A stretch of DNA of 64,000 nt from an uncultured Hyphomicrobiales bacterium (GTDB lineage Bacteria; Pseudomonadota; Alphaproteobacteria; Rhizobiales; Beijerinckiaceae): assembly GCA_903902915.1 (NCBI GenBank), contig CAIUWR010000083.1, positions 1 through 64,000 on the forward strand, in the 5' to 3' direction. Shown piece after piece: positions 47,439 to 57,590 of the stretch. The notes under the pieces are model-generated. The model searched no databases. It worked only from the letters and a program-made list of their open reading frames with translations, and had not been told where the DNA came from. A program made the translations under genes and the position numbers. How positions within the stretch are numbered: the stretch's first letter is position 1; every line of letters begins with the position of its first letter.

Positions 47439-48536
47439 ATGGAGTTTCCCGGTTTGATAAAGCCCCAGGTCCGGATAGCCCTCGACGCCATGGGCGGCGA
47501 CCACGGCCCCTCCGTAGTGATCCCCGGCGCAGCCCATGCGCTCAGCCGTCGCGGGGACATAAGCTTTCTCATGTTCGGCGACGAAGGTGTCATTCGACCT
47601 ATTCTCGCCCTCCATCCGGCCTTGCAGGCTGCGACCACTCTCGTTCACACGGATGTGTGGGTGAAGATGGGCGACAAGCCGAGCCAGGCCCTGCGCCACG
47701 GGCGGCGCAACTCTTCCATGTGGCTGGCGCTGGAGGCGGTGAAGAAGGGCGAGGCCGATGTGGCGGTTTCGGCGGGCAACACCGGCGCGCTCATGGCCAT
47801 GGCGAAATTCTGCCTGCGCACCATGGCGCAGATCGACCGTCCCGCCATCGCGGGCATCTGGCCGACATTGCGGGGCGATTCCATCGTTTTGGATGTGGGC
47901 GCCAGCATTGGCGGCGATGCGCAACATTATGTGGATCTTTCCGTCATGGGCGCCGCCATGGCCAGCATCGTCTTTGGCGTGCCGCGCCCGACGGTGGGGC
48001 TGCTCAATGTCGGCGTCGAGGAAATCAAGGGCATCGAAGAGGTGAAGGCCGCCGGGAGGATGCTGCGTGAAGCGGATCTGCCGAGCCTCACCTATCACGG
48101 CTTTGTCGAGGGCGACGATATCGGCAAGGGCGTGGTCGATGTGGTGGTGACCGAGGGGTTCACCGGCAATATCGCCCTGAAGACCGCCGAGGGCACGGCC
48201 CGACAGTTGGCGGCCGTGCTGCGCGAAGCGATTCAGGCGAGTTTCATGGCGCGAATCGGTTATCTTTTCGCAAAAAGCGCCTTCGACGCCCTGAAGGCCA
48301 AGATGGATCCGCGCCGCGCGAATGGCGGCGTGTTCCTCGGGCTGGAGGGAATCGTCATCAAGAGCCACGGCGGCACCGACGAGATCGGTTTCGCGGGGGC
48401 TATCGACATCGGCTACAAGATGGTGCGGCAGGATCTGCTCTCCCGCATTCGCGAATCGCTCGCCGCCTGGCAGGACAGCAGAACCTTGCAGGCGGCTTCG
48501 GCCACAGCAGCCCGGCCCGGGCCTGAAACGGATTGA
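47439..48536 (+). CDS. plsX: Phosphate acyltransferase PlsX
   Basis: A 365-residue enzyme making acyl-phosphate from acyl-ACP for phospholipid synthesis. Motifs are [59 protein letters not shown] and the C-terminal [14 protein letters not shown]. The ATG giving [15 protein letters not shown] is chosen. A TTG 13 codons earlier has no support. It ends 4 bp before fabH. Confidence 0.95.
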   Translation: MEFPGLIKPQVRIALDAMGGDHGPSVVIPGAAHALSRRGDISFLMFGDEGVIRPILALHPALQAATTLVHTDVWVKMGDKPSQALRHGRRNSSMWLALEAVKKGEADVAVSAGNTGALMAMAKFCLRTMAQIDRPAIAGIWPTLRGDSIVLDVGASIGGDAQHYVDLSVMGAAMASIVFGVPRPTVGLLNVGVEEIKGIEEVKAAGRMLREADLPSLTYHGFVEGDDIGKGVVDVVVTEGFTGNIALKTAEGTARQLAAVLREAIQASFMARIGYLFAKSAFDALKAKMDPRRANGGVFLGLEGIVIKSHGGTDEIGFAGAIDIGYKMVRQDLLSRIRESLAAWQDSRTLQAASATAARPGPETD

Positions 48537-48540
48537 GATC

Positions 48541-49530
48541 GTGACCCAACCGACCAGCAAATTGCGTTCCGTCGTGGTGGGCGTCGGATCTTGTCTGCCA
48601 GAGCGCCGCGTCACCAATGCGGATCTCGAGAAGATCGTCGACACCACCGATGAATGGATCGTCAAACGCACCGGCATCCGCTCGCGCTATCTGGCGGCGG
48701 AGGGGGAGACGACCTCCATGCTTGCGACGAAGGCCGCCCAGCGCGCGCTTGACGCGGCGGGCCTTGGTCCGGAGGACATCGACCTCATCGTTCTGGGCAC
48801 CTCGACGCCCGATTACACCTTTCCCTCCACGGCCACCCAGGTGCAGGCTGCGCTCGGCATCACGAAAGGCGTCGCCTTCGACCTTCAGGCGGTGTGCTCG
48901 GGCTTCGTCTTCGCTGTCGCGACGGCCGACAAGTTCCTCGTTTCCGGCTCGCACAAGCGCGCGCTGGTGATCGGCGCCGAAACATTCTCGCGCCTTGTGG
49001 ATTGGAACGACCGCACCACCTGCGTGCTGTTTGGCGATGGCGCGGGGGCCATCGTTCTGGAGGCTCGCGAAGGGCGGGGCACCGTCGAGGATCGCGGTCT
49101 GTTGACGAGCCATCTGCGCTCGGACGGGCGGCATCGTGAAAAACTCTATGTGGATGGCGGCCCCTCCACGACCGGCACGACCGGCCATCTGCGCATGGCT
49201 GGCAAGGAAGTCTTCCGCCATGCGGTCGGCATGGTCACCGATGTGATGACGGACGCTTTCGCCGCCACCGGCTACTCGGCTGACGACCTCGACTGGTTCG
49301 TGCCCCATCAGGCCAATGAGCGCATCATCGACGCCTCCGCCGAGAAACTCGGCATCGCGCCCCACAAGATCGTGAAGACGGTGTGCGACCATGGCAACAC
49401 GTCCGCCGCCTCGATCCCCCTGGCTCTGGCGGCGGCCTGCGCGGATGGACGAATCAAGACGGGCGATCTGGTGATGATTGAAGCCATGGGAGGCGGCTTC
49501 ACCTGGGGTTCCGCGTTGATACGATGGTGA
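48541..49530 (+). CDS. fabH: Beta-ketoacyl-ACP synthase III
   Basis: A 329-residue condensing enzyme starting fatty acid synthesis. The triad is Cys119 ([10 protein letters not shown]), His in [11 protein letters not shown] and Asn in DHGNTSAAS. It starts at GTG ([14 protein letters not shown]) 4 bp after pls[19 protein letters not shown] is the family's N-terminal signature. Confidence 0.96.
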   Translation: MTQPTSKLRSVVVGVGSCLPERRVTNADLEKIVDTTDEWIVKRTGIRSRYLAAEGETTSMLATKAAQRALDAAGLGPEDIDLIVLGTSTPDYTFPSTATQVQAALGITKGVAFDLQAVCSGFVFAVATADKFLVSGSHKRALVIGAETFSRLVDWNDRTTCVLFGDGAGAIVLEAREGRGTVEDRGLLTSHLRSDGRHREKLYVDGGPSTTGTTGHLRMAGKEVFRHAVGMVTDVMTDAFAATGYSADDLDWFVPHQANERIIDASAEKLGIAPHKIVKTVCDHGNTSAASIPLALAAACADGRIKTGDLVMIEAMGGGFTWGSALIRW

Positions 49531-49647
49531 TTTTTATTGTTGCTAATTTTATTTCATTTATTTAGAATAATATTATCGAGCTTCCGAGTGATTCAAATTT
49601 CCTTCTAAAATCAATGCATGTATCCTGGTTTTGAGGTTAAACGAGCC
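49531..49647 (+). promoter_or_regulatory. AT-rich leader of ihfA
   Basis: This 117-bp stretch between fabH and ihfA is strikingly A/T-rich in a GC-rich neighbourhood. It contains TAATATTAT-like runs and AATCAATGCATGT (49609-49621), a near match to the IHF consensus WATCAANNNNTTR with one mismatch. An ihfA promoter with possible autoregulation is likely; exact boxes are not assigned. Confidence 0.4.
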
Positions 49648-49980
49648 ATGACTAAATCTGATCCCGCTGCCCGCGTCGCACGTACCGTCACCCGCGCCGA
49701 CCTTTCGGAGGCCGTTTATCAGCGCGTTGGCCTGTCCCGCGCCGAGTCGGCGCATCTCGTCGAGTCCTTCCTGCACGAGGTTTCGGATACGATCGCCCGC
49801 GGCGAGACCGTCAAACTATCCTCCTTTGGTTCGTTTGTGGTTCGCTCCAAGGGCGAGCGCATCGGCCGCAACCCGAAGACGGGCGTCGAAGTGCCGATCA
49901 CGCCGCGCCGCGTTATGGTATTCAAGCCGTCGAACCTCCTGAAGGCGCGAATCAACGGCCTTGCACCCGCCGACGACTGA
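49648..49980 (+). CDS. ihfA: Integration host factor alpha subunit
   Basis: A 110-residue DNA-bending HU/IHF protein. The core has [37 protein letters not shown] and the DNA-inserting arm [20 protein letters not shown], with the minor-groove proline. Alpha is favoured over beta because it precedes a MerR-type gene in the plsX-fabH cluster. The start [11 protein letters not shown] is preferred to an ATG ten codons upstream. Confidence 0.93.
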   Translation: MTKSDPAARVARTVTRADLSEAVYQRVGLSRAESAHLVESFLHEVSDTIARGETVKLSSFGSFVVRSKGERIGRNPKTGVEVPITPRRVMVFKPSNLLKARINGLAPADD

Positions 49981-49994
49981 TCCCGAGGACATCT

Positions 49995-50441
49995 ATGGAC
50001 AAGAGCGCCGACGCCTTCCGCACCATTAGCGAAGCCGCCGAGGAGCTTGAAGTTCCCCAGCATGTTCTGCGATTCTGGGAGACGCGGTTCAGCCAGATCC
50101 GTCCCATGAAGCGGGGCGGCGGCCGCCGTTATTACCGTCCCGAGGATATGGAGCTGCTGCGCACGATCCGCAGCCTTCTCTATGGGGAGGGTTACACGAT
50201 TCGCGGCGTCCAGCGTCTGTTGAAGGAGCGGGGCGTGCGCGCCGTGATGGCGCTGACCGCGAATCCGGGACAGTTGGCGTCGGCGATAGGCTCTGAACAG
50301 CCTGTCAGCCTCACCGAGAGGGATGACGACGACGACGCCGTCGCAGCCGAGCATTTCGCCGATATGAACCGTGCGCTGCGCGCCGCCCTTGGCGACATCG
50401 AGGATGCGCAGCGCATCTTGCGCGCCGCTCATGCTCGCTGA
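49995..50441 (+). CDS. MerR-family regulator next to ihfA
   Basis: A 148-residue protein with an N-terminal winged helix-turn-helix ([20 protein letters not shown], then [20 protein letters not shown]). A coiled-coil follows ([20 protein letters not shown]). The C-terminal 60 residues lack cysteines for metal sensing. Ligand and targets are unknown. It follows ihfA by 14 bp, a conserved order in this class. Confidence 0.88.
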   Translation: MDKSADAFRTISEAAEELEVPQHVLRFWETRFSQIRPMKRGGGRRYYRPEDMELLRTIRSLLYGEGYTIRGVQRLLKERGVRAVMALTANPGQLASAIGSEQPVSLTERDDDDDAVAAEHFADMNRALRAALGDIEDAQRILRAAHAR

Positions 50442-50501
50442 CAGGTTTCCCCGCGTTCTTCATCCAGCTTTGCAAAAAGCGTCACACAGGGCTTTCACGT
50501 G

Positions 50502-50530
50502 TTGCGTGTGGAAGATCCCTTCTCTATAAG
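50502..50530 (+). promoter_or_regulatory. Sigma-70-type promoter of tRNA-Pro
   Basis: TTGCGT (50502-50507) and TATAAG (50525-50530) are 17 bp apart, and the -10 box ends 9 bp before the tRNA. Position and spacing fit well. Confidence 0.65.
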
Positions 50531-50539
50531 ACGCGCAGT

Positions 50540-50617
50540 CGGAGTGTAGCGCAGCCCGGTTAGCGCACTTGTCTGGGGGACAAGGGGTCGTGGGTTCGAA
50601 TCCCGCCACTCCGACCA
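50540..50617 (+). tRNA. tRNA-Pro (anticodon GGG)
   Basis: The acceptor stem CGGAGTG pairs with CACTCCG, followed by discriminator A and an encoded CCA. The anticodon arm CTTGT-CTGGGGG-ACAAG gives anticodon GGG, which reads CCC and CCU. The T-loop GGTTCGAATCC is normal. A hairpin follows 25 bp downstream. No integrase or attachment-site duplication is seen next to it. Confidence 0.96.
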
Positions 50618-50641
50618 TTCATCTCATGGAAAACCAAGGTT

Positions 50642-50678
50642 CGGGCGAGCAGGTCAACTGCTCGCCCGCCTTCGTTTT
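50642..50678 (+). terminator. Terminator hairpin after tRNA-Pro
   Basis: CGGGCGAGCAG (50642-50652) pairs perfectly with CTGCTCGCCCG (50658-50668) over GTCAA. A modest T-rich tail (TTCGTTTT) follows. Confidence 0.75.
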
Positions 50679-50722
50679 GGGCGCGTCAGGATAGGTCGAC
50701 GTCCTACCGCTGCGTCGTGCGG

Positions 50723-50917
50723 TCATGATGCGCGTGAAGCATCATCGCGCGGCAGGTCGCTCCAGTGGGCGATCACGGCGGCGCCCAGACAGGCCAGCGT
50801 CTCCTCGTCCTCCCGCTCCAGCGGCGGCGGGCCTGCGGGATGGCCGCCCTTCGAGACCCGCGCCAGCGCCCGGCTGAACGAGGCCCAATCGGCGAAATCA
50901 GGACGCTCCGTGTCCAT
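50723..50917 (-). CDS. Small hypothetical protein
   Basis: A 64-residue acidic protein starting MDTERPDFADWASFSRALAR, with a Pro-rich middle (KGGHPAGPPPLE) and a helical end (EETLACLGAAVIAHWSDLP). The start with GGAGCACAGGG upstream is preferred over longer in-frame options. No domain is recognised. It is divergent from the patatin gene. Confidence 0.5.
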   Translation of the reverse strand: MDTERPDFADWASFSRALARVSKGGHPAGPPPLEREDEETLACLGAAVIAHWSDLPRDDASRAS

Positions 50918-51102
50918 CCCTGTGCTCCTGCGCCCCTCAACGCAAATCGCCGCCATGCGGCGGTTGGGCGTCCCTGCCAACGATCCGCCCATGTGTGGGT
51001 TCCATCCTCTTGGCAAGGAGGGTTGAAGCCTTCCTGCTGACCAAGCTGAACCAAATGCTGGCGTCGAGGCTTATCAGCCGAGGCTTGCGAAAGGTTTGGG
51101 CG

Positions 51103-52266
51103 ATGCGTGTGTTCAGTGGACGGCGAATGGTGACGATGTGCCTTGTTCTTGGCGCCACTGCGCTTGGCGCCGCCGCTCAAGGTCAGGCGCTCAAGCAGAC
51201 GCCGAGCCTTGAGCGCAAAAGCTTCAGCGCGCAAGATCAAGCGGCGGCGGGGATCCCCGCCTTTCCCGACGTCCGCTTCTTCGCCGATTCCGCGGACGAT
51301 TTCCGCCGCGCCCTGCCAGACCGGGCAGGCCCCTGGCTCGCGCTTTCGGCTGGTGGGGAGGATGGCGCCTTCGGGGCCGGCGTGCTGACCGGCTGGTCGG
51401 GCAGGGGACGTCCTGAATTCTCCGTGGTTACTGGCGTGAGCACCGGCGCGCTGATCGGCGTCTACGCCTTTCTGGGGCCCGCCTACGATGCGGCGCTCGA
51501 GGCCGCCTATACGACCATCAACGCCGCAGACGTCTTCGAGATTGCTGGAACCAATGAAAGCCTGGTGGACGCCTGGCCCCTGCGTCGCCTCGTCGACAGG
51601 GCGATCACGCCGAAATTGCTGGCCGATCTGGCGGTCGCCCATGACGCCGGGCGGCGCCTCTTCGTCGTCACCACCAACCTCGACGCCGGTCGGCCGGTGG
51701 TGTGGAACATGGGCGTCATTGCGCATGGCGGCGGGCCGCAGGCTTTGGCTTTGTTCAAACAGGTTTTGCTCGCTTCCAGCAGCATTCCAGGCGTGTTCCA
51801 GCCGACCCTGATTGACGTCAACGCAGAGGGGCGAGCCTTTCACGAACTGCATGTGGATGGAGGAATCGCCAGCCCATTCTTCGTCGCTCCCGAAACCCTG
51901 ATGTCCGACAGCGCCGCAAACCTGCCGATCTCCGGGCTCTATATTCTCGTCAATGGCAAGCTGACCATGGACTTCGGCATGACGCAGCGCAAAGTGCTGC
52001 CCATTCTCGGCCGTTCCTTTTCCGTGGCGCTGAAGGCCGGGGAGCGGCTTGGAATCGCAACCTGGGCCCAATGGGCGCGGGCGCGCGGGGTCGAGCTGCA
52101 AGTCGCGAATATCCCCGGCAAATTTCCACTGGAAAGCAAGGGAAGCTTCGATCCCGATTACATGAAGGCGCTGTTCACCGCAGGACGCCAATCCGCGCAG
52201 GGAGGTGAGGCCTTCCACATGGGCGCCGACGACAAGGAGCGCGCTACTGCAAGGCTTCCGAGGTGA
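51103..52266 (+). CDS. Patatin-like phospholipase
   Basis: A 387-residue exported lipid acyl hydrolase. It has an N-terminal hydrophobic signal (MVTMCLVLGATALGAAAQGQ region). The patatin domain holds the oxyanion glycines (LSAGGEDGAFGAGVL), the nucleophile elbow VVTGVSTGALIGVYA, and the catalytic-Asp motif LHVDGGIASPFF near the middle. The start MRVFSGRRM is chosen; earlier in-frame ATGs at 50995 and 51055 are alternatives. Its last 23 bp overlap the DUF6134 gene tail-to-tail. Confidence 0.85.
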   Translation: MRVFSGRRMVTMCLVLGATALGAAAQGQALKQTPSLERKSFSAQDQAAAGIPAFPDVRFFADSADDFRRALPDRAGPWLALSAGGEDGAFGAGVLTGWSGRGRPEFSVVTGVSTGALIGVYAFLGPAYDAALEAAYTTINAADVFEIAGTNESLVDAWPLRRLVDRAITPKLLADLAVAHDAGRRLFVVTTNLDAGRPVVWNMGVIAHGGGPQALALFKQVLLASSSIPGVFQPTLIDVNAEGRAFHELHVDGGIASPFFVAPETLMSDSAANLPISGLYILVNGKLTMDFGMTQRKVLPILGRSFSVALKAGERLGIATWAQWARARGVELQVANIPGKFPLESKGSFDPDYMKALFTAGRQSAQGGEAFHMGADDKERATARLPR

Positions 52267-52879
52267 TCACGGAATTGTCGCTGCCGCGCAGTTGATAGCG
52301 AACCGGAAGGCCATTCTGATCGAACCACAGATCACGCTCCAGCCCGCCGCTGAGCTTGTAATGATGGGCGAGCTTCGAACCCATGCGGGTGGCTATCTGT
52401 TCAGCGCCCATGTCGCGGACGCTGATCTTGAGCAGCAGGCCGGTTTCCGTATGAAAGAAAGCGGTACGGGTAAGGAACGCCATATTCCAGAAACTGGCCG
52501 GGATGACATTGCCAGGCGTTTCGATGCTTTTGCCGTCGGCGATGATCGAGGTTTTGTCCGCGCTCGCAGAAGCGGTCACGTCATGGCGAGTCCCATTGTC
52601 GTTGGTCTGGGACTGAAAGCTGACGAAGGCATTGCCCGTCCACGTCTCGCGCCCCGCGTAGCCAAAGCTGTAGGCGTTGATGAACATCACTTTCACGGCG
52701 ATCTGCGTGTGAAAGTCCACAGTGGTCGTGGCGCCATCCGTGGCGATTTCCATGTCATGTCGACCGATCTGCATGCCGTTGCGCATGATGGCGAAGGACA
52801 GTCGCTGCATTTGCGGCTCCGCGTGCAGCGCGCTCGTGAAAGCCACGGCGAGGCTGATGGCGAGGAGGACGCCTTTCAT
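52244..52879 (-). CDS. Secreted DUF6134-family protein coupled to dxs
   Basis: A 211-residue protein with a signal peptide (residues 1-20, ending ALHA). The mature part looks like a beta-rich lipid-handling or LolA-like fold ([40 protein letters not shown]). I assign it to DUF6134 from this pattern. The ATG overlaps the dxs stop (ATGA), so it is translated with dxs and lies downstream of hpnN. This suggests, but does not prove, a periplasmic role in hopanoid or isoprenoid handling. Confidence 0.75.
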   Translation of the reverse strand: MKGVLLAISLAVAFTSALHAEPQMQRLSFAIMRNGMQIGRHDMEIATDGATTTVDFHTQIAVKVMFINAYSFGYAGRETWTGNAFVSFQSQTNDNGTRHDVTASASADKTSIIADGKSIETPGNVIPASFWNMAFLTRTAFFHTETGLLLKISVRDMGAEQIATRMGSKLAHHYKLSGGLERDLWFDQNGLPVRYQLRGSDNSVITSEALQ

Positions 52880-54753
52880 GCGCGGCCCATCAACCGCAGC
52901 GCGCGTCGCCGGGGCTCGATCATGTCGCGGGCCTTGGCGACGATGCCCTCAGCGTCCAGCCGCGCAGCCGCATACATCCGTTCAGGCTTGTCGTGGTTGA
53001 GGAAGGCGTCTGGCAGAATCATGGAACGCATTTTCAACGCGGTGCCGCCAAGCACGCCTTCTTCCAGCAAGAGCTGCGCGACCTGGCTGCCAAAGCCCCC
53101 GATGGAACCCTCCTCGATCGTCAGCAAGCATTCATGATCGCGCGCCAGCGCAAGGATCAACTCCGCATCAAGCGGCTTGGCGAAGCGGGCGTCCGCCACT
53201 GTGGTGGAGCAGCCCAACGCATCGAGCTCATCAGCCGCGCGCAGGGCTTCCTGCAGCCGCGCGCCGAACGAAAGGATGGCGAGGCGCGACCCCTCGCGCA
53301 CAATGCGCCCCTTGCCGATGGACAGGGGCAGGGCGATCTGCGGAATCGCCACGCCCGTTCCCTCGCCACGCGGAAAGCGGAACGCGATGGGGCCAGCATC
53401 GTAGGCGGCGGCGGTGGCGACCATGCGCGCAAGCTCAGCCTCGTCGCTGCTCGCCATGATCACCATATTGGGTAGACAGCCGAGATAGGCGATGTCGAAA
53501 GATCCCGCATGGGTCGGGCCGTCCGCCCCCACAAGCCCGGCGCGATCCAAGGCGAAACGCACGGGTAGATTCTGCAACGCCACGTCATGCACGATCTGAT
53601 CGAAGGCGCGCTGCAGGAAGGTGGAGTAAATGGCGCAGAAAGGTTTCATTCCATCCGCCGCGAGCCCCGCCGCGAAGGTCACCGCATGCTGCTCAGCGAT
53701 CCCCACATCGAAAGTACGCGAGGGAAAGGCCTCGCCGAACAGATCGAGCCCCGTGCCCGAGGGCATGGCTGCGGTGATGGCGAGAATGCGCTCATCCTTT
53801 GTCGCCTCCTTGATCAGGCTCTCTGCGAAAACCTTGGTGTAAGAGGGCGCGCTCGCCTTCGCCTTGACCTGCGCGCCCGTTGAGGGATCGTAGGCGCTGA
53901 CGCCATGCATGCGATCCGCCGCCTTTTCCGCCGGCGCATAGCCCTTACCCTTCTGCGTGATGGCGTGGACGAAGACCGGGCCGGGAATGTCACGCGCGGT
54001 CTGGAGAATGTCCACGAGCTTGCCCACATCATGACCGTCCACGGGGCCGAGATACGTGAAGCCCAACTCCTCGAACCAGGATCTGTTCACCCAGTCGTTC
54101 GCGCCCTCGCCAAGCGGCTCCTCTTGTGCGCGCGCCGCAAGGCGATTGAAATAATCCGACATGGCGCCGCTGGGCTGCGCAATCGACATTCTGTTGTCAT
54201 TCAGCACAACGATCAGCTTTGAGCCAAGCGCGCCCGCGTTGTTCAGCGCTTCATAGGCCATGCCAGCCGACATGGCGCCGTCGCCGATCACGGCGATCAC
54301 ATTGCGTCGCTCGCCCGCCAAATCGCGCGCCACAGCAAAACCAAGCGCCGATGAAATGGAGGTGGAGGAATGCGCGGCGCCAAAGGGGTCATATTCGCTT
54401 TCCGCGCGTTTCGTGAACCCAGAAATTCCGCCGCCCTGACGCAATGTCGGCATCTGCTCGCGCCGACCGGTGAGAATCTTGTGCGGATAGGCCTGATGGC
54501 CGACATCCCAAACAAGCCTGTCGTCTGGCGTATCGAAAACATAATGCAGCGCCACCGTCAGCTCGATGACGCCAAGGCTCGAGCCAAGATGCCCGCCAGT
54601 CACCGCCACAGCCTCAATGGTCTCCAGCCGCAACTCGTCGGCCACGCGCGCAAGCTCTTGCGTTGGGCGCATGCGCAACTGCGCGGGACTGTTGATCAGA
54701 TCGAGAAGGGGGGTCCGGGAAACAGCTTGATCAAGCATCATGTGTTCATGCAT
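52876..54753 (-). CDS. dxs: 1-Deoxy-D-xylulose-5-phosphate synthase
   Basis: A 625-residue thiamine-diphosphate enzyme, the first step of the MEP isoprenoid pathway. Signatures are [58 protein letters not shown] and [20 protein letters not shown]. The start could also be four or five codons later (MMLDQAVSR). It lies 128 bp downstream of hpnN and overlaps the DUF6134 gene. It thus supplies precursors within the hopanoid region. Confidence 0.96.
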   Translation of the reverse strand: MHEHMMLDQAVSRTPLLDLINSPAQLRMRPTQELARVADELRLETIEAVAVTGGHLGSSLGVIELTVALHYVFDTPDDRLVWDVGHQAYPHKILTGRREQMPTLRQGGGISGFTKRAESEYDPFGAAHSSTSISSALGFAVARDLAGERRNVIAVIGDGAMSAGMAYEALNNAGALGSKLIVVLNDNRMSIAQPSGAMSDYFNRLAARAQEEPLGEGANDWVNRSWFEELGFTYLGPVDGHDVGKLVDILQTARDIPGPVFVHAITQKGKGYAPAEKAADRMHGVSAYDPSTGAQVKAKASAPSYTKVFAESLIKEATKDERILAITAAMPSGTGLDLFGEAFPSRTFDVGIAEQHAVTFAAGLAADGMKPFCAIYSTFLQRAFDQIVHDVALQNLPVRFALDRAGLVGADGPTHAGSFDIAYLGCLPNMVIMASSDEAELARMVATAAAYDAGPIAFRFPRGEGTGVAIPQIALPLSIGKGRIVREGSRLAILSFGARLQEALRAADELDALGCSTTVADARFAKPLDAELILALARDHECLLTIEEGSIGGFGSQVAQLLLEEGVLGGTALKMRSMILPDAFLNHDKPERMYAAARLDAEGIVAKARDMIEPRRRALRLMGRA

Positions 54754-54881
54754 TGCGGGCGCCTCCCCTAAAGCAGAAGCCTGCTTCGTGCTGAGCGTTA
54801 TGGCGCGCCGTAGCGCACTGACAAGGGCGCGGCGAACACCCTTTGTTTATTGAACGCGCAAACGACAATTTGGCGCCACGT

Positions 54882-57476
54882 TCATTGCACTTCTTCGCCG
54901 GTCTTCACGCGCGGCGGCCCCATCAGCGCCGGCTGGAACAGCACCGCCGCAGCCAAAGTACATACGAGAGACAACGCCAGCAGCTTCCCCATGCTGGACG
55001 TGCCAGGATGGCTGGAAAGCCAAAGGCTTCCAAACGCTGTTGCGCTGGTGAGCGCGCTGAAGACAATCGCCCGCGTGAGGCTGGATTGCAGGAGGTTCAT
55101 CACGCCAGCCCTCCACGCCATCACGAAATAAATCTTGAAGGCGACGCCAAGCCCCAGCAAAAGCGGTAACGCGATGATATTGGCGAAATTCAAAGGCATG
55201 TCGATCAGCACGCAAATCTCCAGCGTCACGACGCCCGCAAGCACGAGCGGCGCCAGCGTCAACAACACATCGCTTGCGCGCCGCAATACAATGAAGAGTA
55301 GAATAGAGATTGACAAAAACGCCCAGGCGCCCGCCTCGACAAACGCGCGTACGATGGTGTCGCCCGCCCCTTGTATGGCGATAGGCGCGCCAGCCGAATC
55401 CGGGGCTATGGCCAGCACAGCCTTGGTAAACTTTCGCAGAACCTCGTTGTCGTTGGCGTCGCCCTTCGGCGTAGCCTCGATGCGCGCGCGCCCATCTTGT
55501 GCGATCCATTGTTCGCGCAATTCCGGCGGCACGTCCGAAAGCGTCACACGTCTTGCGTCAAGCGAATCTTTGAGGTTGCGCAACGTGATGACCAGCGGTG
55601 TGATCAACGCTTCGCTCGCGGCGACACGGCGCTCCGCTGGCGCCTGGGCCAGATTTGCGAAGGCGCCGCCGATCATCTTGAGCGCATCGGCGCCGACGCC
55701 AGTTTGCTGAGCGAGGCTTTGCGCAATGAGGGCCGAGGCGTTCTGCAAGGATTGCACCGTTTCAGCATCGCTGGGCGGGGCCTGTGGCGGGCGATCCAGA
55801 AGCTGCTTCAGCGCCTCGGCCTTCTGGATGACGGCGAGGCTGGCGTCCTGGTTCTTTGGAATAAAGCTCTCGAGATCAACAACACGTTGCACTTCTGGCA
55901 GCGCTGCGAGCTTTTGCGCAAGGGGCCTTGCGGCTTCCATGTCGGGCGCAAGCGTTGAAATGCTGTTGAAGCTGCTATCTTGAGCGCGCATCATGTCTCG
56001 GAGGGTCGCGACTGACTCGACCTTGCCGCTGCGTAAATTCAGCGGATTGAAATCGAACCGCAACTTTGTCAGAAGCGGTGTTCCCGCTAAAACCACCGCC
56101 AGCGTTCCGCCAATGATGTACCAGCGATGCTTGGCGAGGAACCTGTCGACGGGAGCGAGAAAAGCATAGCCGATTTCCGCTGGCTCTTGCGGGGGCTTCA
56201 GGATCATGAGCGCCGCGGGCAGTATGGTGACGCTGGCGAGGAACGCCACGATCATACCAACGCCCGCAATCAGTCCCAATTCCGAGACGCCGCGATAGAC
56301 CGTGGGAAGAAAAGCAAGAAAGCCGCAGGCTGTCGCCGCCGCAGCAAGCGCAAGCGGGCGCCCCGCGCGCGCCGCAGCCGCCACCAGCGCACCCTTGAGG
56401 TCATCAAGGCGATGTCGTTCGGCGCGATAACGGACGCTGTACTGAATGCCGAAGTCAGCGCCTATGCCCACGAACAAGACAGCGAACGCGACGGAGATCA
56501 AATTCAACGCGCCAACCATCATCAGGCCAAGCGCCGCTGTGGCGAGCAAGCCAACCGCGACGCTGAGCAAGATCGCCAAAACGATGCGTGGCGATTTAAG
56601 CGCAGCCCACAAAAGAAAAGCGACCACGAGAACCGTGCCAATGTTATTGACCCATGCGCCTTCTGCGACGGTTGCGAATTCCTCATCGGCCAGCGCGACA
56701 TCGCCCGTGAGGCGCACGCGCACATTTTCATGATCAAGATTGAGATCCCGCGCGGCGCCTCGTATCGCATCCGTCGCCTTGCGCCCGGGTTCCAGCGCGG
56801 AAAAGTCAAGCACGGGCTTGATGACCATATATCGCTTCAGCGCCTGCTCATCGACTGCGCCGCCCCCGAGCAAAGGCCGCCAGCTGAAGGCGATTGAATT
56901 TCCCGCCAGAACCTTGTTCAGGGTTTCCCCGACGCTCACGAGAAATGGGGCCATGGCGTCCGCCTGCATGGCGCTGCGTTGAGCGCCCATGGCGACCATG
57001 CTTATGGTGTTGGAAAGGCCGCGAAGCGAGGGGTCGCTCGAAAGCGTTGCAAGGAGAGGTTGGGCGTTGACCGCAGCGCCGATATTCTTTTGCACGTCGT
57101 CGTAAGGTAAAAACAAAAGGGCGTTGCGCCGGAAGAATGGGAGATCATCTAATCGGCTGATGCTTTTGATCACATCAGGCCTGTTGGCGAGCATTCTTTG
57201 CAATTGCTCAGCCGCCGCTTGCGCCAGCTCCGGCGTCGGCGCGTCAATCGCCACGATGATATTCTGATGCAGATCCGGAAAGGCCTTGTTGAAAGCGATC
57301 TGATTCTGGCGCCAGTCGAGTTGGCTGGAAATGAGATCGTCTGTGTTCGTGTTGATCGCGAAATGTCTGGCCGCATAGGCGCCGCTGACCAGCGCAATCA
57401 GTAACGCAAAAAACAACGTGATCCATGGTCGCCTGCATGATGTCTGAACGATATTTATAATGAGTGCGCCAAGCAT
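54882..57476 (-). CDS. hpnN: Hopanoid transporter HpnN (RND/MMPL family)
   Basis: An 864-residue RND-type inner-membrane protein with two sets of helices around large periplasmic loops. The first set starts near residue 17 (WITLFFALLIALVSGAYAA). Typical regions are FVGIGADFGIQYSVRYRAER and the second-half LPLLLGLGVAFKIYFVMAWR. HpnN moves hopanoids to the outer membrane in Rhodopseudomonas and Methylobacterium. The start MLGALIINIVQTSCRRP is chosen; an in-frame ATG at 57530 is the alternative. Divergent from hpnH over 114 bp. Confidence 0.92.
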   Translation of the reverse strand: MLGALIINIVQTSCRRPWITLFFALLIALVSGAYAARHFAINTNTDDLISSQLDWRQNQIAFNKAFPDLHQNIIVAIDAPTPELAQAAAEQLQRMLANRPDVIKSISRLDDLPFFRRNALLFLPYDDVQKNIGAAVNAQPLLATLSSDPSLRGLSNTISMVAMGAQRSAMQADAMAPFLVSVGETLNKVLAGNSIAFSWRPLLGGGAVDEQALKRYMVIKPVLDFSALEPGRKATDAIRGAARDLNLDHENVRVRLTGDVALADEEFATVAEGAWVNNIGTVLVVAFLLWAALKSPRIVLAILLSVAVGLLATAALGLMMVGALNLISVAFAVLFVGIGADFGIQYSVRYRAERHRLDDLKGALVAAAARAGRPLALAAAATACGFLAFLPTVYRGVSELGLIAGVGMIVAFLASVTILPAALMILKPPQEPAEIGYAFLAPVDRFLAKHRWYIIGGTLAVVLAGTPLLTKLRFDFNPLNLRSGKVESVATLRDMMRAQDSSFNSISTLAPDMEAARPLAQKLAALPEVQRVVDLESFIPKNQDASLAVIQKAEALKQLLDRPPQAPPSDAETVQSLQNASALIAQSLAQQTGVGADALKMIGGAFANLAQAPAERRVAASEALITPLVITLRNLKDSLDARRVTLSDVPPELREQWIAQDGRARIEATPKGDANDNEVLRKFTKAVLAIAPDSAGAPIAIQGAGDTIVRAFVEAGAWAFLSISILLFIVLRRASDVLLTLAPLVLAGVVTLEICVLIDMPLNFANIIALPLLLGLGVAFKIYFVMAWRAGVMNLLQSSLTRAIVFSALTSATAFGSLWLSSHPGTSSMGKLLALSLVCTLAAAVLFQPALMGPPRVKTGEEVQ

Positions 57477-57590
57477 GATCGGTGCCTTACTGTGGATGAA
57501 GCGGGTTAGCGGAACTCCACCTTGGTCCATGACTTATCTAGGACGGAATTTCGCGCTTTCGACTGCGCATCAACCGTTAAAGGAATGAAT

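Noticed and set aside
50540-50722. Genomic island at tRNA-Pro
   Set aside because: No integrase, no duplicated tRNA 3' end and no composition break are seen near it.
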